From positions 558,001 to 622,000 of the forward strand of contig NZ_LVJW01000003.1 in NCBI RefSeq assembly GCF_001708965.1: a stretch of DNA of 64,000 bases, given 5' to 3'. Below are positions 27,311 through 36,517 of the stretch, piece after piece. The notes beneath the pieces are model-generated. The model saw only the letters and a program-made list of their open reading frames with translations, was not told the DNA's origin and did not search any database. Numbering within the stretch: the first letter of the stretch is position 1; every line of letters starts with the position of its first letter. Source of the stretch: Candidatus Thiodiazotropha endoloripes (GTDB lineage: Bacteria > Pseudomonadota > Gammaproteobacteria > Chromatiales > Chromatiaceae). The position numbers and the translations under genes were made by a program.

Positions 27311-28475
27311 TCACTCATCCCATCGTCAAACCTACTGGCGCCGGATTCTCGGTCAGACCTTCGTCCGCTGGGGAGCCAGATTAGGCCTGGGCTGGGTCGC
27401 CCTGCTGGCGATGATCGGTATCTTTGCGCCGTTTCTGGCCAGCAGCTTTCCCTTGCTGCTCAGCCAGAACGGCGTCTGGAGCAGTCCGGTGCTGACCTAC
27501 CTGCAGGCCGAGGATGTGCTGTTTTTGATCGCCTTCTTCAGCCTGCTGCTGGTGCTTCCCTGGCGAATCAGCGGAGCCCGTAAACTGGGCCTGTTTGTGC
27601 TGATGGTGAGCATCGGCGGTGGTTTGGCTTACAGCTATGTCGATCCTCCCAAGCTGGTGATCTACGAGCAGTATCGGGTCGCCGAACGTGAGGGTGTCTA
27701 TGACTGGGTGATCTTTGCTCCGGTTCCCTATTCACCTAAGGATTATCAACGGGATCTGGGGGATACCGGACTTGAGGCACCCCTGTCTCAAGCTGAACGC
27801 CCACATTTTTTCGGCACCGAACAGAACGGCGCGGATGTGCTCAGCCGGATGATCCATGCCTCCAGGATCGCCCTCGGTATCGGTTTTGTCGCCACCGGTA
27901 TCGCCATGGTGATCGGTGTGATCATCGGCGGATTGATGGGCTATTTCTCCGGCATTGTGGATATTCTGGGGATGCGTCTGGTGGAGATCTTCGAAGCGGT
28001 GCCCACTCTGTTTCTGCTGCTCACTTTTGTCGCTTTTTTCGGTCGCAGTCTCTACATCATGATGGTGATCATCGGTATCACCAGCTGGCCCGGTTTTGCA
28101 CGCTATGTGCGAGCCGAGTTTCTGCGCCTGCGTAAACAGGATTTCGTACAGGCGGCCGAGGCAGCGGGTCTGCCGTTGCCCTCCATACTGTTCAGGCATA
28201 TGCTGCCCAATGGTATGGGGCCCGTGCTGGTGGCGGCAAGTTTCGGCGTCGCTTCGGCGATTCTGGCGGAAGCGACCCTGAGTTTTCTCGGACTGGGCCT
28301 GGTGGATGATCCCTCCTGGGGTGAGATGCTCAACCAGGCGGTACAGTCCTCCCGTTTCAACTGGTGGATGGCGGCCTTTCCCGGCGGTGCGATCTTCTTC
28401 ACGGTGTTTGCCTATAACCTGATCGGTGAATCCTTGAGAGATGCCATCGATCCCTACCTGAGCAAGTCGAACTGA
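27303..28475 (+). CDS. ABC transporter permease (DppC/YejE-like)
   Basis: The 390-residue second permease of the importer has an N-terminal hydrophobic pair with a periplasmic insert and a C-terminal BPD permease domain (ALGIGFVATGIAMVIGVIIG, EIFEAVPTLFLLLTFVAFF, RKQDFVQAAEAAGLPLPSIL as the EAA loop, LAEATLSFLGLGLVDDPSWG). The last motif is diagnostic of DppC/YejE. Its start overlaps the upstream permease and its stop overlaps the ATPase start by one base, so the three genes are translationally coupled. Confidence 0.93.
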   Translation: MTDHSSHRQTYWRRILGQTFVRWGARLGLGWVALLAMIGIFAPFLASSFPLLLSQNGVWSSPVLTYLQAEDVLFLIAFFSLLLVLPWRISGARKLGLFVLMVSIGGGLAYSYVDPPKLVIYEQYRVAEREGVYDWVIFAPVPYSPKDYQRDLGDTGLEAPLSQAERPHFFGTEQNGADVLSRMIHASRIALGIGFVATGIAMVIGVIIGGLMGYFSGIVDILGMRLVEIFEAVPTLFLLLTFVAFFGRSLYIMMVIIGITSWPGFARYVRAEFLRLRKQDFVQAAEAAGLPLPSILFRHMLPNGMGPVLVAASFGVASAILAEATLSFLGLGLVDDPSWGEMLNQAVQSSRFNWWMAAFPGGAIFFTVFAYNLIGESLRDAIDPYLSKSN

Positions 28476-30103
28476 TGCTGTTGTCTGTCAAAGCCCTGCA
28501 TACTTGGTTTAAACACCAACCGGAACCGATCAAGGCGGTGGACGGTATCGACTTCGAGATCGAGCGGGGGGAGACCTTCTGTCTGGTCGGCGAGTCGGGC
28601 AGCGGAAAATCGATCACCGCACTCTCCATCATGCGTTTGCTGCCTCAATCCGGTCTGCAGAAACAGAACGGTCAGGTGCTGTTCAAGAGCGGGGAGGGGG
28701 TTGCGGTTGATCTGACGACACTGAAAGAGTCGAAGATGCGTGAAATCCGGGGTGGTCGGATTGCAATGATCTTTCAGGAGCCGATGAGCTCACTGAATCC
28801 GGTATTCACCATCGGTGAGCAGATCCTGGAGGCAGTCAAACTCCACTTTCCACAACTCTCAGCCAGCGAGGCCTGGGAGAGAGTGATGATGGCGCTGAAG
28901 GATGTGCAGCTGCCCGATCCCGAAACCCGGGTCAGCAGCTATCCCCATCAGCTCTCCGGTGGTCAGCGTCAACGGGTGATGATTGCCATGGCCATGGCCT
29001 GCGAACCGGACTTGTTGATTGCGGATGAACCGACAACCGCTCTGGATGTGACGGTACAGCGTGAAATCCTGCGTCTGATGAAGGCACTGCAGCAGCGTAC
29101 CGGGATGGCGATCCTGTTCATCACTCACGACTTCGGGGTGGTTTCGGAGATCGCAGACCGGGTCGGGGTAATGCAGCAGGGCAAGCTGGTGGAGACCGGC
29201 ACCACCGATCAGATCATCCACAAACCTGAACATGTCTATACCCAGTCACTGATTGCAGCGCTACCGGAAAACCTGGCGCGCCATGAGACCCATCAGGCCG
29301 TTCAGGATCAGCCGCCACTGATCCGACTCAATAATCTGGCGATCCACTTTCCGGTGCGAAAGGGCCTGCTGCGTCGCGTGGTCGATCAGGTACGGGCGGT
29401 GGATGGTGTCGATCTGGAGATCCCTCGGGGGCAGATTCTTGCCCTGGTGGGTGAGTCTGGCAGCGGTAAGACAACCCTGGGGCGAGGTATTCTCAGGTTG
29501 ACTGAGCCGACGGCTGGCCAGATCACCTTTGACAACACCGATATCACCGGGATGAAACCGGCCCAGCTGCGGCAGTTCCGGCGCAATATGCAGATCATCT
29601 TTCAGGATCCGATCTCCTCATTGAATCCGCGTTTGAGTATTGCCGCAATCCTGACCGAACCGATGAAGGTACATGGCATCGGTGAGAACCGGGAGGAGCG
29701 AATCGAGCTCTCCAGGGATCTACTGCAGCAGGTACAGATGGAGGAGGATGCCCTTTGGCGTTATCCCCATGAGTTTTCAGGCGGCCAGCGTCAGCGTATC
29801 GGTATCGCCCGGGCGTTATCCCTCGAGCCCTCATTCATTGTGTGTGACGAGATCACCAGTGCACTGGATGTTTCTGTGCAGGCTGAGATCCTGAAAATGT
29901 TGTTGGAACTTCGCAGGCAACACAACCTTACTCTGTTGTTCATCACGCATAATATCGGTGTTGTTGAATATGTCAGTGATCGTACTGCCGTGATGTATCA
30001 GGGACAGATTGTTGAACAGGGAAGAACCGAGGATATCGTCAATAATCCTCAAAACGACTATACCCAGCAACTGATTGCAGCAGTTCCTAGAGTACCACTC
30101 TAG
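28475..30103 (+). CDS. Dual-ATPase ABC transporter ATP-binding protein (YejF-like)
   Basis: The 542-residue protein holds two nucleotide-binding domains in one chain, as in YejF/GsiA: Walker [14 protein letters not shown] and [13 protein letters not shown], signatures [17 protein letters not shown] and [16 protein letters not shown], and Walker [13 protein letters not shown] and [12 protein letters not shown]. Each half ends with an oligopeptide-type region ([18 protein letters not shown]). It energises the importer formed with the two permeases and the tethered binding protein. Both sites look complete; the second has DEITSALD where DEPTSALD is usual. A dual ATPase favours a peptide or peptide-like substrate. 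Confidence 0.94.
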   Translation: MLLSVKALHTWFKHQPEPIKAVDGIDFEIERGETFCLVGESGSGKSITALSIMRLLPQSGLQKQNGQVLFKSGEGVAVDLTTLKESKMREIRGGRIAMIFQEPMSSLNPVFTIGEQILEAVKLHFPQLSASEAWERVMMALKDVQLPDPETRVSSYPHQLSGGQRQRVMIAMAMACEPDLLIADEPTTALDVTVQREILRLMKALQQRTGMAILFITHDFGVVSEIADRVGVMQQGKLVETGTTDQIIHKPEHVYTQSLIAALPENLARHETHQAVQDQPPLIRLNNLAIHFPVRKGLLRRVVDQVRAVDGVDLEIPRGQILALVGESGSGKTTLGRGILRLTEPTAGQITFDNTDITGMKPAQLRQFRRNMQIIFQDPISSLNPRLSIAAILTEPMKVHGIGENREERIELSRDLLQQVQMEEDALWRYPHEFSGGQRQRIGIARALSLEPSFIVCDEITSALDVSVQAEILKMLLELRRQHNLTLLFITHNIGVVEYVSDRTAVMYQGQIVEQGRTEDIVNNPQNDYTQQLIAAVPRVPL

Positions 30104-30136
30104 TGTAATGTCAGAAGATAGATAGAATACTTTCCT

Positions 30137-31552
30137 ATGAGATTTACCATCCAGACCAAGCTGTTTTTAAGTCACTTTGCTGCCATTATTCTGGTTTCCG
30201 GAAGTGTCGGCAGCTACTTCTACCATAGCGCCATCGAAAACCTGATGCATGCTCTGCAGTCGCGGTTGATGAATAGTGCTTCCCTGATCAGCAGCAGTCT
30301 ACAGGATGCACAGTTGGATCAGATCAGGGAAGAGAAGGATATGACATCACCCAACTATCAGCACTACGTCAATCAACTCCGCAGTTATGTGAAAACAAAT
30401 CCCGATATCGCCTTTATCTATGTGATGAGAAAGGTGGATGACAAGGCTGCCTTTGTACTGGATTCGGACATGCAGGAACCGGCCTTCCCGGGTGAAATCT
30501 ATGAGCCTGATATCGCTACCCTGATGGAAGGATTTCTTCGTCCCTCTGTCGACAAGGAGCTGGCAGAAGATCGTTGGGGGGTGTTTCTATCTGGATACTC
30601 TCCGGTACAGGCGGGTAATGATGACTATCTGGTCGGTATCGATATGCGAGCCGATGAGGTGAAGAAGAAGTTCGAACAGATTCGACTCGCCGGCTTTTTG
30701 TCACTGGCTCTGTCTGTGATCCTGGCGATGATATTCAGCCGGCTTTTATCGCAAAATCTGACACGCCGGATCACCGATCTGACCACCCGTTTCGCCAGGA
30801 TAGCCCCCGATGAGCAGTCAAATGGTAATCAGGCCAATGGTGATGAAATCAATCAGCTGGCGCGTGCTTTTGATTTGATGTCGCAAAGACTGGAGGTCAA
30901 ACAGCAACTGATCGAGACCAACCAGATGGCACTTCGCAACGCTCACGATGACCTGGAGGAGCGGGTCGAGAGCCGTACCATGGAACTGGTGCAAACCAAT
31001 GAAAAGCTGTTGAGGGAGATTGCAGAAAGAAAGCATGTTGAACAGATGCTTGAAGAGACTTCACGCATCGATTATCTGACCAACTCTCTGAACCGCCGCG
31101 CCATGACCCGGCGTCTGGATCAGGTGGTATCACAGACCGAACGGGGTTCAGAGAGCTTCTGCATCATCCTGCTGGATGTGGATCACTTCAAGCAGATCAA
31201 TGACAGCTACGGTCATGATATCGGCGATCAGGTATTGAAATATATCGTCAAACAACTCAAAAGCCGGATTCGTGAGGCGGATGAACTGGGTCGCTGGGGT
31301 GGTGAAGAGTTTATGATTCTCTGCCCGGAAACCCAACTGGCGGAAGCCAGACTGTTGGCTCAACGTCTGTGTGATGATCTGTCCGGCAACCCTATGACAC
31401 TGATTGATAAACAGCTGGCGGTAACCGCCAGTTTCGGTGTCTCCCTGTACCAGCCCGGTGAGGTTTTGAGCAACTGTCTGAAACGTACTGACTACGCACT
31501 CTATGAGGCCAAGGCGAAAGGGCGAAACTGCGTTGTGGTAGCAGATCAGTAA
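30137..31552 (+). CDS. Diguanylate cyclase with periplasmic sensor and HAMP domain
   Basis: The 471-residue protein has a membrane segment (~10-30), a periplasmic sensor region (~35-180, with the dCache-like YVKTNPDIAFIYVMRK), a second membrane segment (~183-204), a HAMP linker (LTTRFARIAPDEQ), a coiled coil (LRNAHDDLEERVESRTMEL) and a GGDEF domain. The active site is GGEEF (388-392), and an RxxD inhibitory site (Arg379-Asp382) lies five residues before it, so it should make c-di-GMP and be feedback inhibited. The signal sensed is unknown. It starts 33 bases after the ABC operon. Confidence 0.93.
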   Translation: MRFTIQTKLFLSHFAAIILVSGSVGSYFYHSAIENLMHALQSRLMNSASLISSSLQDAQLDQIREEKDMTSPNYQHYVNQLRSYVKTNPDIAFIYVMRKVDDKAAFVLDSDMQEPAFPGEIYEPDIATLMEGFLRPSVDKELAEDRWGVFLSGYSPVQAGNDDYLVGIDMRADEVKKKFEQIRLAGFLSLALSVILAMIFSRLLSQNLTRRITDLTTRFARIAPDEQSNGNQANGDEINQLARAFDLMSQRLEVKQQLIETNQMALRNAHDDLEERVESRTMELVQTNEKLLREIAERKHVEQMLEETSRIDYLTNSLNRRAMTRRLDQVVSQTERGSESFCIILLDVDHFKQINDSYGHDIGDQVLKYIVKQLKSRIREADELGRWGGEEFMILCPETQLAEARLLAQRLCDDLSGNPMTLIDKQLAVTASFGVSLYQPGEVLSNCLKRTDYALYEAKAKGRNCVVVADQ

Positions 31553-31590
31553 GAGTTGATCTGTTTATTCTTCAGAAGTCCGCTTAAGCG

Positions 31591-31839
31591 TCATCCGGAC
31601 TGATCGTCATCCAGGTGTTTGGCAATGCGCGCCTCATGCTCCTTGATACGTTTCCGCATGGCTGGAAATCGTCTCAGCATGTGCATGATCCAGCGCCTGC
31701 CGGTCGGGGAGTGGCGCATGATGATCGGTGTGCCGACCAATAGCAGTGGTACCCCGATGGGCACCGGCAGCAGGAAGGTGATCAGACCACTCACGATGGA
31801 TAGTGAACCGATGGATAAGTAGAGCCATTTCATAATCAT
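31591..31839 (-). CDS. Small two-helix membrane protein, unknown function
   Basis: The 82-residue protein has two hydrophobic segments (MKWLYLSIGSLSIVSGLITF and PVPIGVPLLLVGTPIIM) joined by a Pro turn, then a basic amphipathic tail (RRFPAMRKRIKEHEARIAKH). The layout resembles the PGPGW-type and YbaN-like small membrane proteins, without a firm match. ATGs at 31839 and 31833 are both possible; neither has a strong ribosome-binding site. Confidence 0.6.
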   Translation of the reverse strand: MIMKWLYLSIGSLSIVSGLITFLLPVPIGVPLLLVGTPIIMRHSPTGRRWIMHMLRRFPAMRKRIKEHEARIAKHLDDDQSG

Positions 31840-32042
31840 TCAATCGGGGTGGTGAAGTCTCTCTACCGGTCACAAATCTTCGGCTAGAGTTGAATTCTAA
31901 CCTGTGGAATGTGAAGCTTTGATGAAGGCTCCGCTCAAAGGTCTGTGTCGCGGATTACCGGAGATCGTGTAACGGGTATCAGCGTTGGTTTGATAAAAGG
32001 ATCGGTTGAAACAACCCTTCCACAACATAAGGTGACTGAATC

Positions 32043-32825
32043 ATGTCGATTGACTGGCAGAAGATCAATGCCGCTGTCTGGCGACCGCGCAAAGCCTACC
32101 TGCGAGGGATCGAGCGCATCGATCCGATCATGCTCTCCCAGTTGGTTGGTATCGATGAGCAGAAACGCCAGTTGATTGATAATACAAAACGGTTTCTTAA
32201 CGGTGAAGGAGCCAACAACGCTCTGCTCTGGGGCTCTCGTGGTACCGGTAAATCCTCTTTGATCAAAGCTCTGCTGAACAACTATTGGCGCCAGGGTTTG
32301 CGATTGATTCAAGTGGACCGAAACGATTTGGTGGAACTGCCGGAGATCGTCGATGAGATCAGGGATCTGCCGCAAAAGTTCATTGTGTTTTGTGACGATA
32401 TGACATTTGAACAGGGTGAAGCCTCCTACCGGGCGTTGAAGAGCGTGCTGGATGGATCAATTGAAGCACCACCGGCTAACGTGCTGATCTATGCGACCTC
32501 GAATCGACGTCATCTGCTGCCTGAGTCGATGCAGGATAACCAGGATGCGGTGCTGGTAGGGCGGGATCTTCACCTGGGTGATACCGTTGAGGAGAAACTG
32601 GCACTCTCTGATCGGTTCGGTCTATGGCTCTCTTTCTATCCGATCAATTGGCAGGGTTACCTGGCCATCGTCGATCACTATTTCAAGGATTTTCGCGGTG
32701 ATCGAGAGCGGCTACACGAAGCCGCCAAACATTTTGCCATGGCGAGAGGAGGCTCAAAGAGCGGTCGGGCCGCGCTGCAGTTTTACAAAGCCTACATCGG
32801 CAGTGAGCAGCTGAAAGATAGCTGA
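32043..32825 (+). CDS. DUF815-family AAA-type ATPase
   Basis: The 260-residue protein matches the DUF815 P-loop family: LVGIDEQKRQLIDNTKRFL, Walker A WGSRGTGKSSLIKAL, IVFCDDMTFE as Walker B and LIYATSNRRHLLPE as sensor 1. The N-terminal 50 residues are the family's extra domain. Family members bind and hydrolyse ATP; their target is not established. ATG at 32043 follows AAGGTGACTGAATC. It is convergent with dsbB, and its stop lies 8 bases from the dsbB stop with a dispersed motif copy between and inside them. Confidence 0.88.
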   Translation: MSIDWQKINAAVWRPRKAYLRGIERIDPIMLSQLVGIDEQKRQLIDNTKRFLNGEGANNALLWGSRGTGKSSLIKALLNNYWRQGLRLIQVDRNDLVELPEIVDEIRDLPQKFIVFCDDMTFEQGEASYRALKSVLDGSIEAPPANVLIYATSNRRHLLPESMQDNQDAVLVGRDLHLGDTVEEKLALSDRFGLWLSFYPINWQGYLAIVDHYFKDFRGDRERLHEAAKHFAMARGGSKSGRAALQFYKAYIGSEQLKDS

Positions 32826-32833
32826 ATGCTCAG

Positions 32834-32856
32834 CTAGGGCCTGTTAATCTTGGCCC
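32834..32856 (-). repeat. Dispersed motif copy overlapping the dsbB stop
   Basis: On the minus strand ATTAACAGGCCCTAG supplies the last DsbB codons (Ile-Asn-Arg-Pro-stop). GGGCC and GGCCC at 32837-32856 can also pair as a hairpin between the convergent dsbB and DUF815 genes. Confidence 0.6.
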
Positions 32857-33340
32857 GAATGTCCAAAAAGATGAACAGTGAGAGTAACAGCAGATAGCCT
32901 GCCATGATAACGATCATCCACTGCGCCATACTGAGGCCGACGAATTGCCACTGGATATCATCGCAGAAACCGGAAGGCTGAAAGATGGCGGGAAACCATT
33001 CGTCGAGTTTCAGCCAGTCCGGGAACTTGGCGTTCACATCACAGCTCATGGATGGTGGAATGATACCCAGCTGAAGACCCGACTGCTTAAGTGCCAGATA
33101 GAGCCCCCAGAGCGCACCGGCAGACCAGATGAGATAGCTGAGCCAGCGTACGATTGAAAGATGGGGGGCGAAGGCTCCGAACAGAAAAGCGACAAAGAGT
33201 ATACCGACAGCGACACGCTGATAGATGCACAAGACACAGGGTTCCAGTGACATGACATGCTGAAAATAGAGTGCTGCGAGTTCCAGCGTCAGCGTGGTTG
33301 CTGCGAGGAATAACCAGCTAAGTGTGCGATGGTGTGTCAT
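32834..33340 (-). CDS. dsbB: Disulfide bond formation protein DsbB
   Basis: DsbB (168 residues) reoxidises periplasmic DsbA and passes electrons to quinone. It has four membrane helices, the first redox pair CVLC in SLEPCVLCIYQRV, and the second pair in PSMSCDVNAKF and PSGFCDDIQW, spaced as in the family. The frame runs up to 33418, but ATG at 33340 (MTHHRTLSWLF) fits the usual length (176 in E. coli). The C-terminal INRP residues are encoded by a dispersed repeat. dsbA is not adjacent. Confidence 0.93.
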   Translation of the reverse strand: MTHHRTLSWLFLAATTLTLELAALYFQHVMSLEPCVLCIYQRVAVGILFVAFLFGAFAPHLSIVRWLSYLIWSAGALWGLYLALKQSGLQLGIIPPSMSCDVNAKFPDWLKLDEWFPAIFQPSGFCDDIQWQFVGLSMAQWMIVIMAGYLLLLSLFIFLDIRAKINRP

Positions 33341-33653
33341 GACAGCTTCTGATTTATGCAGGGTTTCAGTGGTTGAGTATTCTCTATGTGGCGAATCTGA
33401 TCTGTTAATTTTTGTCATTAGTTACAGCAGTTGGTTTGGACCTGCTCACCCGGCCATGATGGCAATGGCAACTTTTTAAAGGCTTCGTTGTCATTTGTCA
33501 CACATTACTCACCATTGTTCCATAGCAATGTTTTATAGAGTGTGGCTTCGGGTTTACATGCCGACAAAGTCACTGACTATGATATAGGGATGCTTTGGTT
33601 GATTCACCAAAGGTAATTGAGTTTGCTTGCAGATAATAACAGGAGCTTTGCCA
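33341..33653. other. Gene-free interval dsbB to TIGR00266 gene
   Basis: 313 bases without a credible gene. It is AT-rich near 33480-33600 and contains the weak hairpin CATTG-TTCCATAG-CAATG, and should hold both divergent promoters; no consensus promoter stands out. Confidence 0.5.
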
Positions 33654-34442
33654 ATGCGCTGTCATGAAGTTGACTATGAGATTCTGGGTTCGGAGATGCA
33701 ACTGGTCGAGGTGGAGCTCGATCCGGGAGAGACGGTGATTGCCGAAGCGGGTGCGATGACCTATCTGGAGGAGGGTGTCGATTTCGAAACCAAAATGGGG
33801 GATGGCTCCAATCCGGATGAGGGGTTTATGGGTAAGCTGTTTTCTGCCGGCAAGCGGGTGTTTACCGGTGAATCCATATTCACTACCCACTTTACAAACC
33901 GTGGATCAGGCAAGCAGCGGGTGGCTTTTTCGGCGCCCTATCCAGGCAATATCGTCGCCCTGGATATGGCAAAGCTGGGTGAGAAGGTGACCTGTCAGAA
34001 AGATGCTTTTCTCTGCGCCGCTCTCGGCACTAAGGTGGATATCGCTTTCAATCGGCGGATTGGCACCGGTCTGTTTGGTGGTGAGGGTTTTATTCTTCAG
34101 TCCCTGGAAGGTGACGGCATGGCGTTTATCCAGGCCGGGGGAACCATCGTGGAAAAACAGCTCAACGGTGAGACCTTGCGTGTGGACACCGGGTGTCTGG
34201 TGGGATTTACCGATGGCATCGACTATGACATACAGCGTGCCGGTAATCTGAAGTCGATGGTATTCGGCGGGGAAGGGCTGTTTCTTGCCACCCTCAAGGG
34301 GCATGGCAGAGTCTGGTTACAGAGCCTGCCTTTCTCGCGCATGGCGGATCGTATCCTGGCCAACGCGCCTTCTGGCGGAGGTTCAGACAAGGGTGAAGGA
34401 TCCGTGCTTGGTGGAATCGGCCGGGTTTTTGATGGTGATTGA
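33654..34442 (+). CDS. TIGR00266/AIM24-family protein
   Basis: The 262-residue protein belongs to the TIGR00266 (AIM24) beta-rich family: [82 protein letters not shown] and [11 protein letters not shown]. The family forms pseudo-trimeric beta-prisms with unknown role; in mitochondria AIM24 helps organise the inner membrane. ATG at 33654 has CAGGAG 11 bases upstream, better than the ATG at 33627. The gene is monocistronic. Confidence 0.88.
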   Translation: MRCHEVDYEILGSEMQLVEVELDPGETVIAEAGAMTYLEEGVDFETKMGDGSNPDEGFMGKLFSAGKRVFTGESIFTTHFTNRGSGKQRVAFSAPYPGNIVALDMAKLGEKVTCQKDAFLCAALGTKVDIAFNRRIGTGLFGGEGFILQSLEGDGMAFIQAGGTIVEKQLNGETLRVDTGCLVGFTDGIDYDIQRAGNLKSMVFGGEGLFLATLKGHGRVWLQSLPFSRMADRILANAPSGGGSDKGEGSVLGGIGRVFDGD

Positions 34443-34596
34443 GTCACCGATTCGGCTCTAAGGTTTGATAATACGGCCGCTTCAATCATAGCTAAGCCTG
34501 TGATTTCATGAAGGCTTTTAGCGCAAGCTATTACTTCCCCTGTGGTTCAAATAGGTCCACCTTGCCTGGGTGTGGCTTAGTGTTATTAAAGTTTTA

Positions 34597-34677
34597 GGTG
34601 GGGCATGGCCCCACCGAATGCTCAACCAGCACCACCAGGTCAGAGTTATCAGAGCTCAGAATAGGAACATGCCCCAC
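34597..34677. repeat. Small inverted-repeat element between TIGR00266 gene and cobO
   Basis: GTGGGGCATG (34598-34607) and CATGCCCCAC (34668-34677) are exact 10-base terminal inverted repeats bounding ~80 bases. The left end also forms its own hairpin GGTGGGGC-ATG-GCCCCACC (34597-34615). It lies just downstream of the convergent stops and could be a miniature mobile element or a structured terminator; no T-run follows. Confidence 0.5.
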
Positions 34678-34686
34678 AAAATGCCG

Positions 34687-35223
34687 CTAAAACTCGATCC
34701 CCTGTTCCGCTTTGATTCCTTGCTCGAAGGCGTGTTTGACCAGCCCCATCTCCGTCACCGTGTCAGCAACCTCAATCACCTCATCCGGTGCTTGCCGTCC
34801 GGTCAGTACCAGATGCATCCATTTGGGTTTTGAGTGTTTGATGAAATCGGCAATCTCCTCACCGCTGAGCCAGCCATAGCTGCAGCAGTAGTTGATCTCA
34901 TCCAGGACCACCAGGTCATATGCTTCCGAGAGGATTTTCTGCTGGCAGAATGACCAGATCTCCCGGCTCGTCTGCCGATCCTGTTGCGGATTGTTGGTAT
35001 CCCAGGTAAAGCCGTCTCCCAGGGCGTGCCACTCGATATTGTCAAACCGGGAAGCGGCCTGCTGCTCCCCGGTCTTCCACTTGCCTTTGATGAACTGAAT
35101 CACCAATACCTTCATGCCCCAACCGGCAGCGCGAAACACCATACCGAAGGCACTGGAAGATTTACCTTTTCCGTCCCCGGTATGAACCAGGGTCAGGCCG
35201 TTGCGCTTTTCTCGCTGTTTCAT
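34687..35223 (-). CDS. cobO: Corrinoid (cob(I)yrinic acid a,c-diamide) adenosyltransferase
   Basis: The 178-residue enzyme of the CobA/CobO/BtuR family transfers adenosyl from ATP to cobalt(I) of corrinoids, making coenzyme B12. It has the P-loop HTGDGKGKSSSAFGM, the helix VIQFIKGKWKTGEQ, LVVLDEINYCCSYGWL as the Walker B region and VLTGRQAPDEVIEVADTV near the end. No other cobalamin gene is nearby, so a salvage role is likely. It is divergent from the iron transport operon. Confidence 0.94.
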   Translation of the reverse strand: MKQREKRNGLTLVHTGDGKGKSSSAFGMVFRAAGWGMKVLVIQFIKGKWKTGEQQAASRFDNIEWHALGDGFTWDTNNPQQDRQTSREIWSFCQQKILSEAYDLVVLDEINYCCSYGWLSGEEIADFIKHSKPKWMHLVLTGRQAPDEVIEVADTVTEMGLVKHAFEQGIKAEQGIEF

Positions 35224-35298
35224 GCTTTTCTACCGATCGTCAGCACCGTATCTGCGGTGGTTGCCATATTTGGGCATTAGGAGTGTTGCGAAATCAAA

Positions 35299-35313
35299 TG
35301 AAAATCGTTATCA
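35299..35313. promoter_or_regulatory. Fur box upstream of the ferric iron importer
   Basis: TGAAAATCGTTATCA matches the Fur 7-1-7 consensus TGATAATnATTATCA at 12 of 14 fixed positions and lies 44 bases before the GTG start of the iron-binding protein. The surrounding bases (AAA-TG and TTTGCA) extend the AT-rich dyad. Confidence 0.75.
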
Positions 35314-35356
35314 TTTGCATATATTATTCAAAACTACTCTCAAAGGAGACATTATC

Positions 35357-36379
35357 GTGTCAATTTTATCCAAATTCATACTCGCTCCGGTGGTGCTGAG
35401 TCTCTTGCTGCCTGTGGTGGCCAGTGGTGATGAGGTTAATCTCTACTCTGCACGTAAAGAGAAACTTATCAAACCACTATTGGACAGGTTTACTCAAGAG
35501 ACAGGCATCGAGGTCAACCTGGTGACGGGCAAAGCGGATGCCCTGCTTCAGCGACTGCAGAGCGAAGGACGGAATACCCCGGCCGATCTACTGATTACCA
35601 CCGATGCCGGCCGTTTGCACCGGGCCAAAGCGGCCGGTGTGACCCAAACCGTTGAGTCTGAGCTGCTGAATAAAATCGTACCCGGTAACTATCGGGATCC
35701 ACAAGGCCACTGGTTCGGTCTCTCCTTGCGCGCAAGGCCGATCCTGTATGTCAAAGGCAAGGTGGATCCGGCCACACTCTCTTCCTATGAGGCGCTGACC
35801 GATCCCCAATGGAAGGGGCGGATCTGCATCCGTTCCTCAGGGAATATCTATAACCAATCTCTGGTGGCCTCGATGATCGAAGCGAATGGTCTTGAGGCAA
35901 CTGAGGCCTGGGCCAAATCGTTCGTCAAACAGTTTGCCCGTCCTCCCAAAGGTGGTGATCGGGATCAGATCAAAGCGGCTGCCGCCGGCCTCTGTGATAT
36001 TGCGGTGGCCAACACCTACTATCTGGCTGGAATGTTGAAATCAAAGGATCAAGGTCAACGTCAGGCTGCTGAGAAGATGGGTGTGTTCTGGCCCAACCAG
36101 GCTGACCGTGGAGCCCATGTGAATATCAGTGGCGCAGCCCTGATCAAAACCGCCAAACACAAACAGGCAGCGATTAAACTGCTCGAGTTTCTGGTTGGTG
36201 AATCCGCCCAGGCATGGTATGCGGAGACCAATGGTGAGTATCCGGTTCGCAGTGATGTAGCAGCGGGAGAGACGTTGCAGGCCTGGGGTAAATTCAGCAT
36301 GGATGGCATCAACCTGAGCCGTCTGGGAGAGCTCAATCCTGAAGCGCTTAAATTGATGGATCGCGCCGGTTGGAAATAA
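35357..36379 (+). CDS. fbpA: Ferric iron ABC transporter substrate-binding protein
   Basis: The 340-residue protein has a signal peptide (SKFILAPVVLSLLLPVVASG) and the FbpA/FutA pattern: VNLYSARKEKLIKPLLDRF, LITTDAGRLHRAKAAG, WKGRICIRSSGNIYNQSLVA and AVANTYYLAGML, whose Tyr pair binds Fe(III). It carries ferric iron across the periplasm. The frame extends upstream to 35201, but the GTG at 35357 preceded by AAGGAG fits the signal peptide. A Fur box lies just upstream, so expression should rise in iron limitation. It heads an fbpA-fbpB-fbpC operon. Confidence 0.92.
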   Translation: MSILSKFILAPVVLSLLLPVVASGDEVNLYSARKEKLIKPLLDRFTQETGIEVNLVTGKADALLQRLQSEGRNTPADLLITTDAGRLHRAKAAGVTQTVESELLNKIVPGNYRDPQGHWFGLSLRARPILYVKGKVDPATLSSYEALTDPQWKGRICIRSSGNIYNQSLVASMIEANGLEATEAWAKSFVKQFARPPKGGDRDQIKAAAAGLCDIAVANTYYLAGMLKSKDQGQRQAAEKMGVFWPNQADRGAHVNISGAALIKTAKHKQAAIKLLEFLVGESAQAWYAETNGEYPVRSDVAAGETLQAWGKFSMDGINLSRLGELNPEALKLMDRAGWK

Positions 36380-36517
36380 CTGGCATGATTAGCCAATCTT
36401 TTGCTGGGTTGTTGCGGGGTATGTAGTTGGTCGTTGAGAAGGTCAACAGGGCGTCACCGGTCTGCTTATGTGGCTGCACCGGTTTTCATCCTTGGGTGGT
36501 AGTTGAGGCGGATTGTC

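Noticed and set aside
34570-34833. 87-codon plus-strand frame at the end of cobO
   Set aside because: It overlaps the inverted-repeat element and the antisense of cobO.
35201-35356. Upstream extension of the iron-binding protein
   Set aside because: It would run through the Fur box and has no signal peptide at its start; GTG at 35357 with AAGGAG is better.
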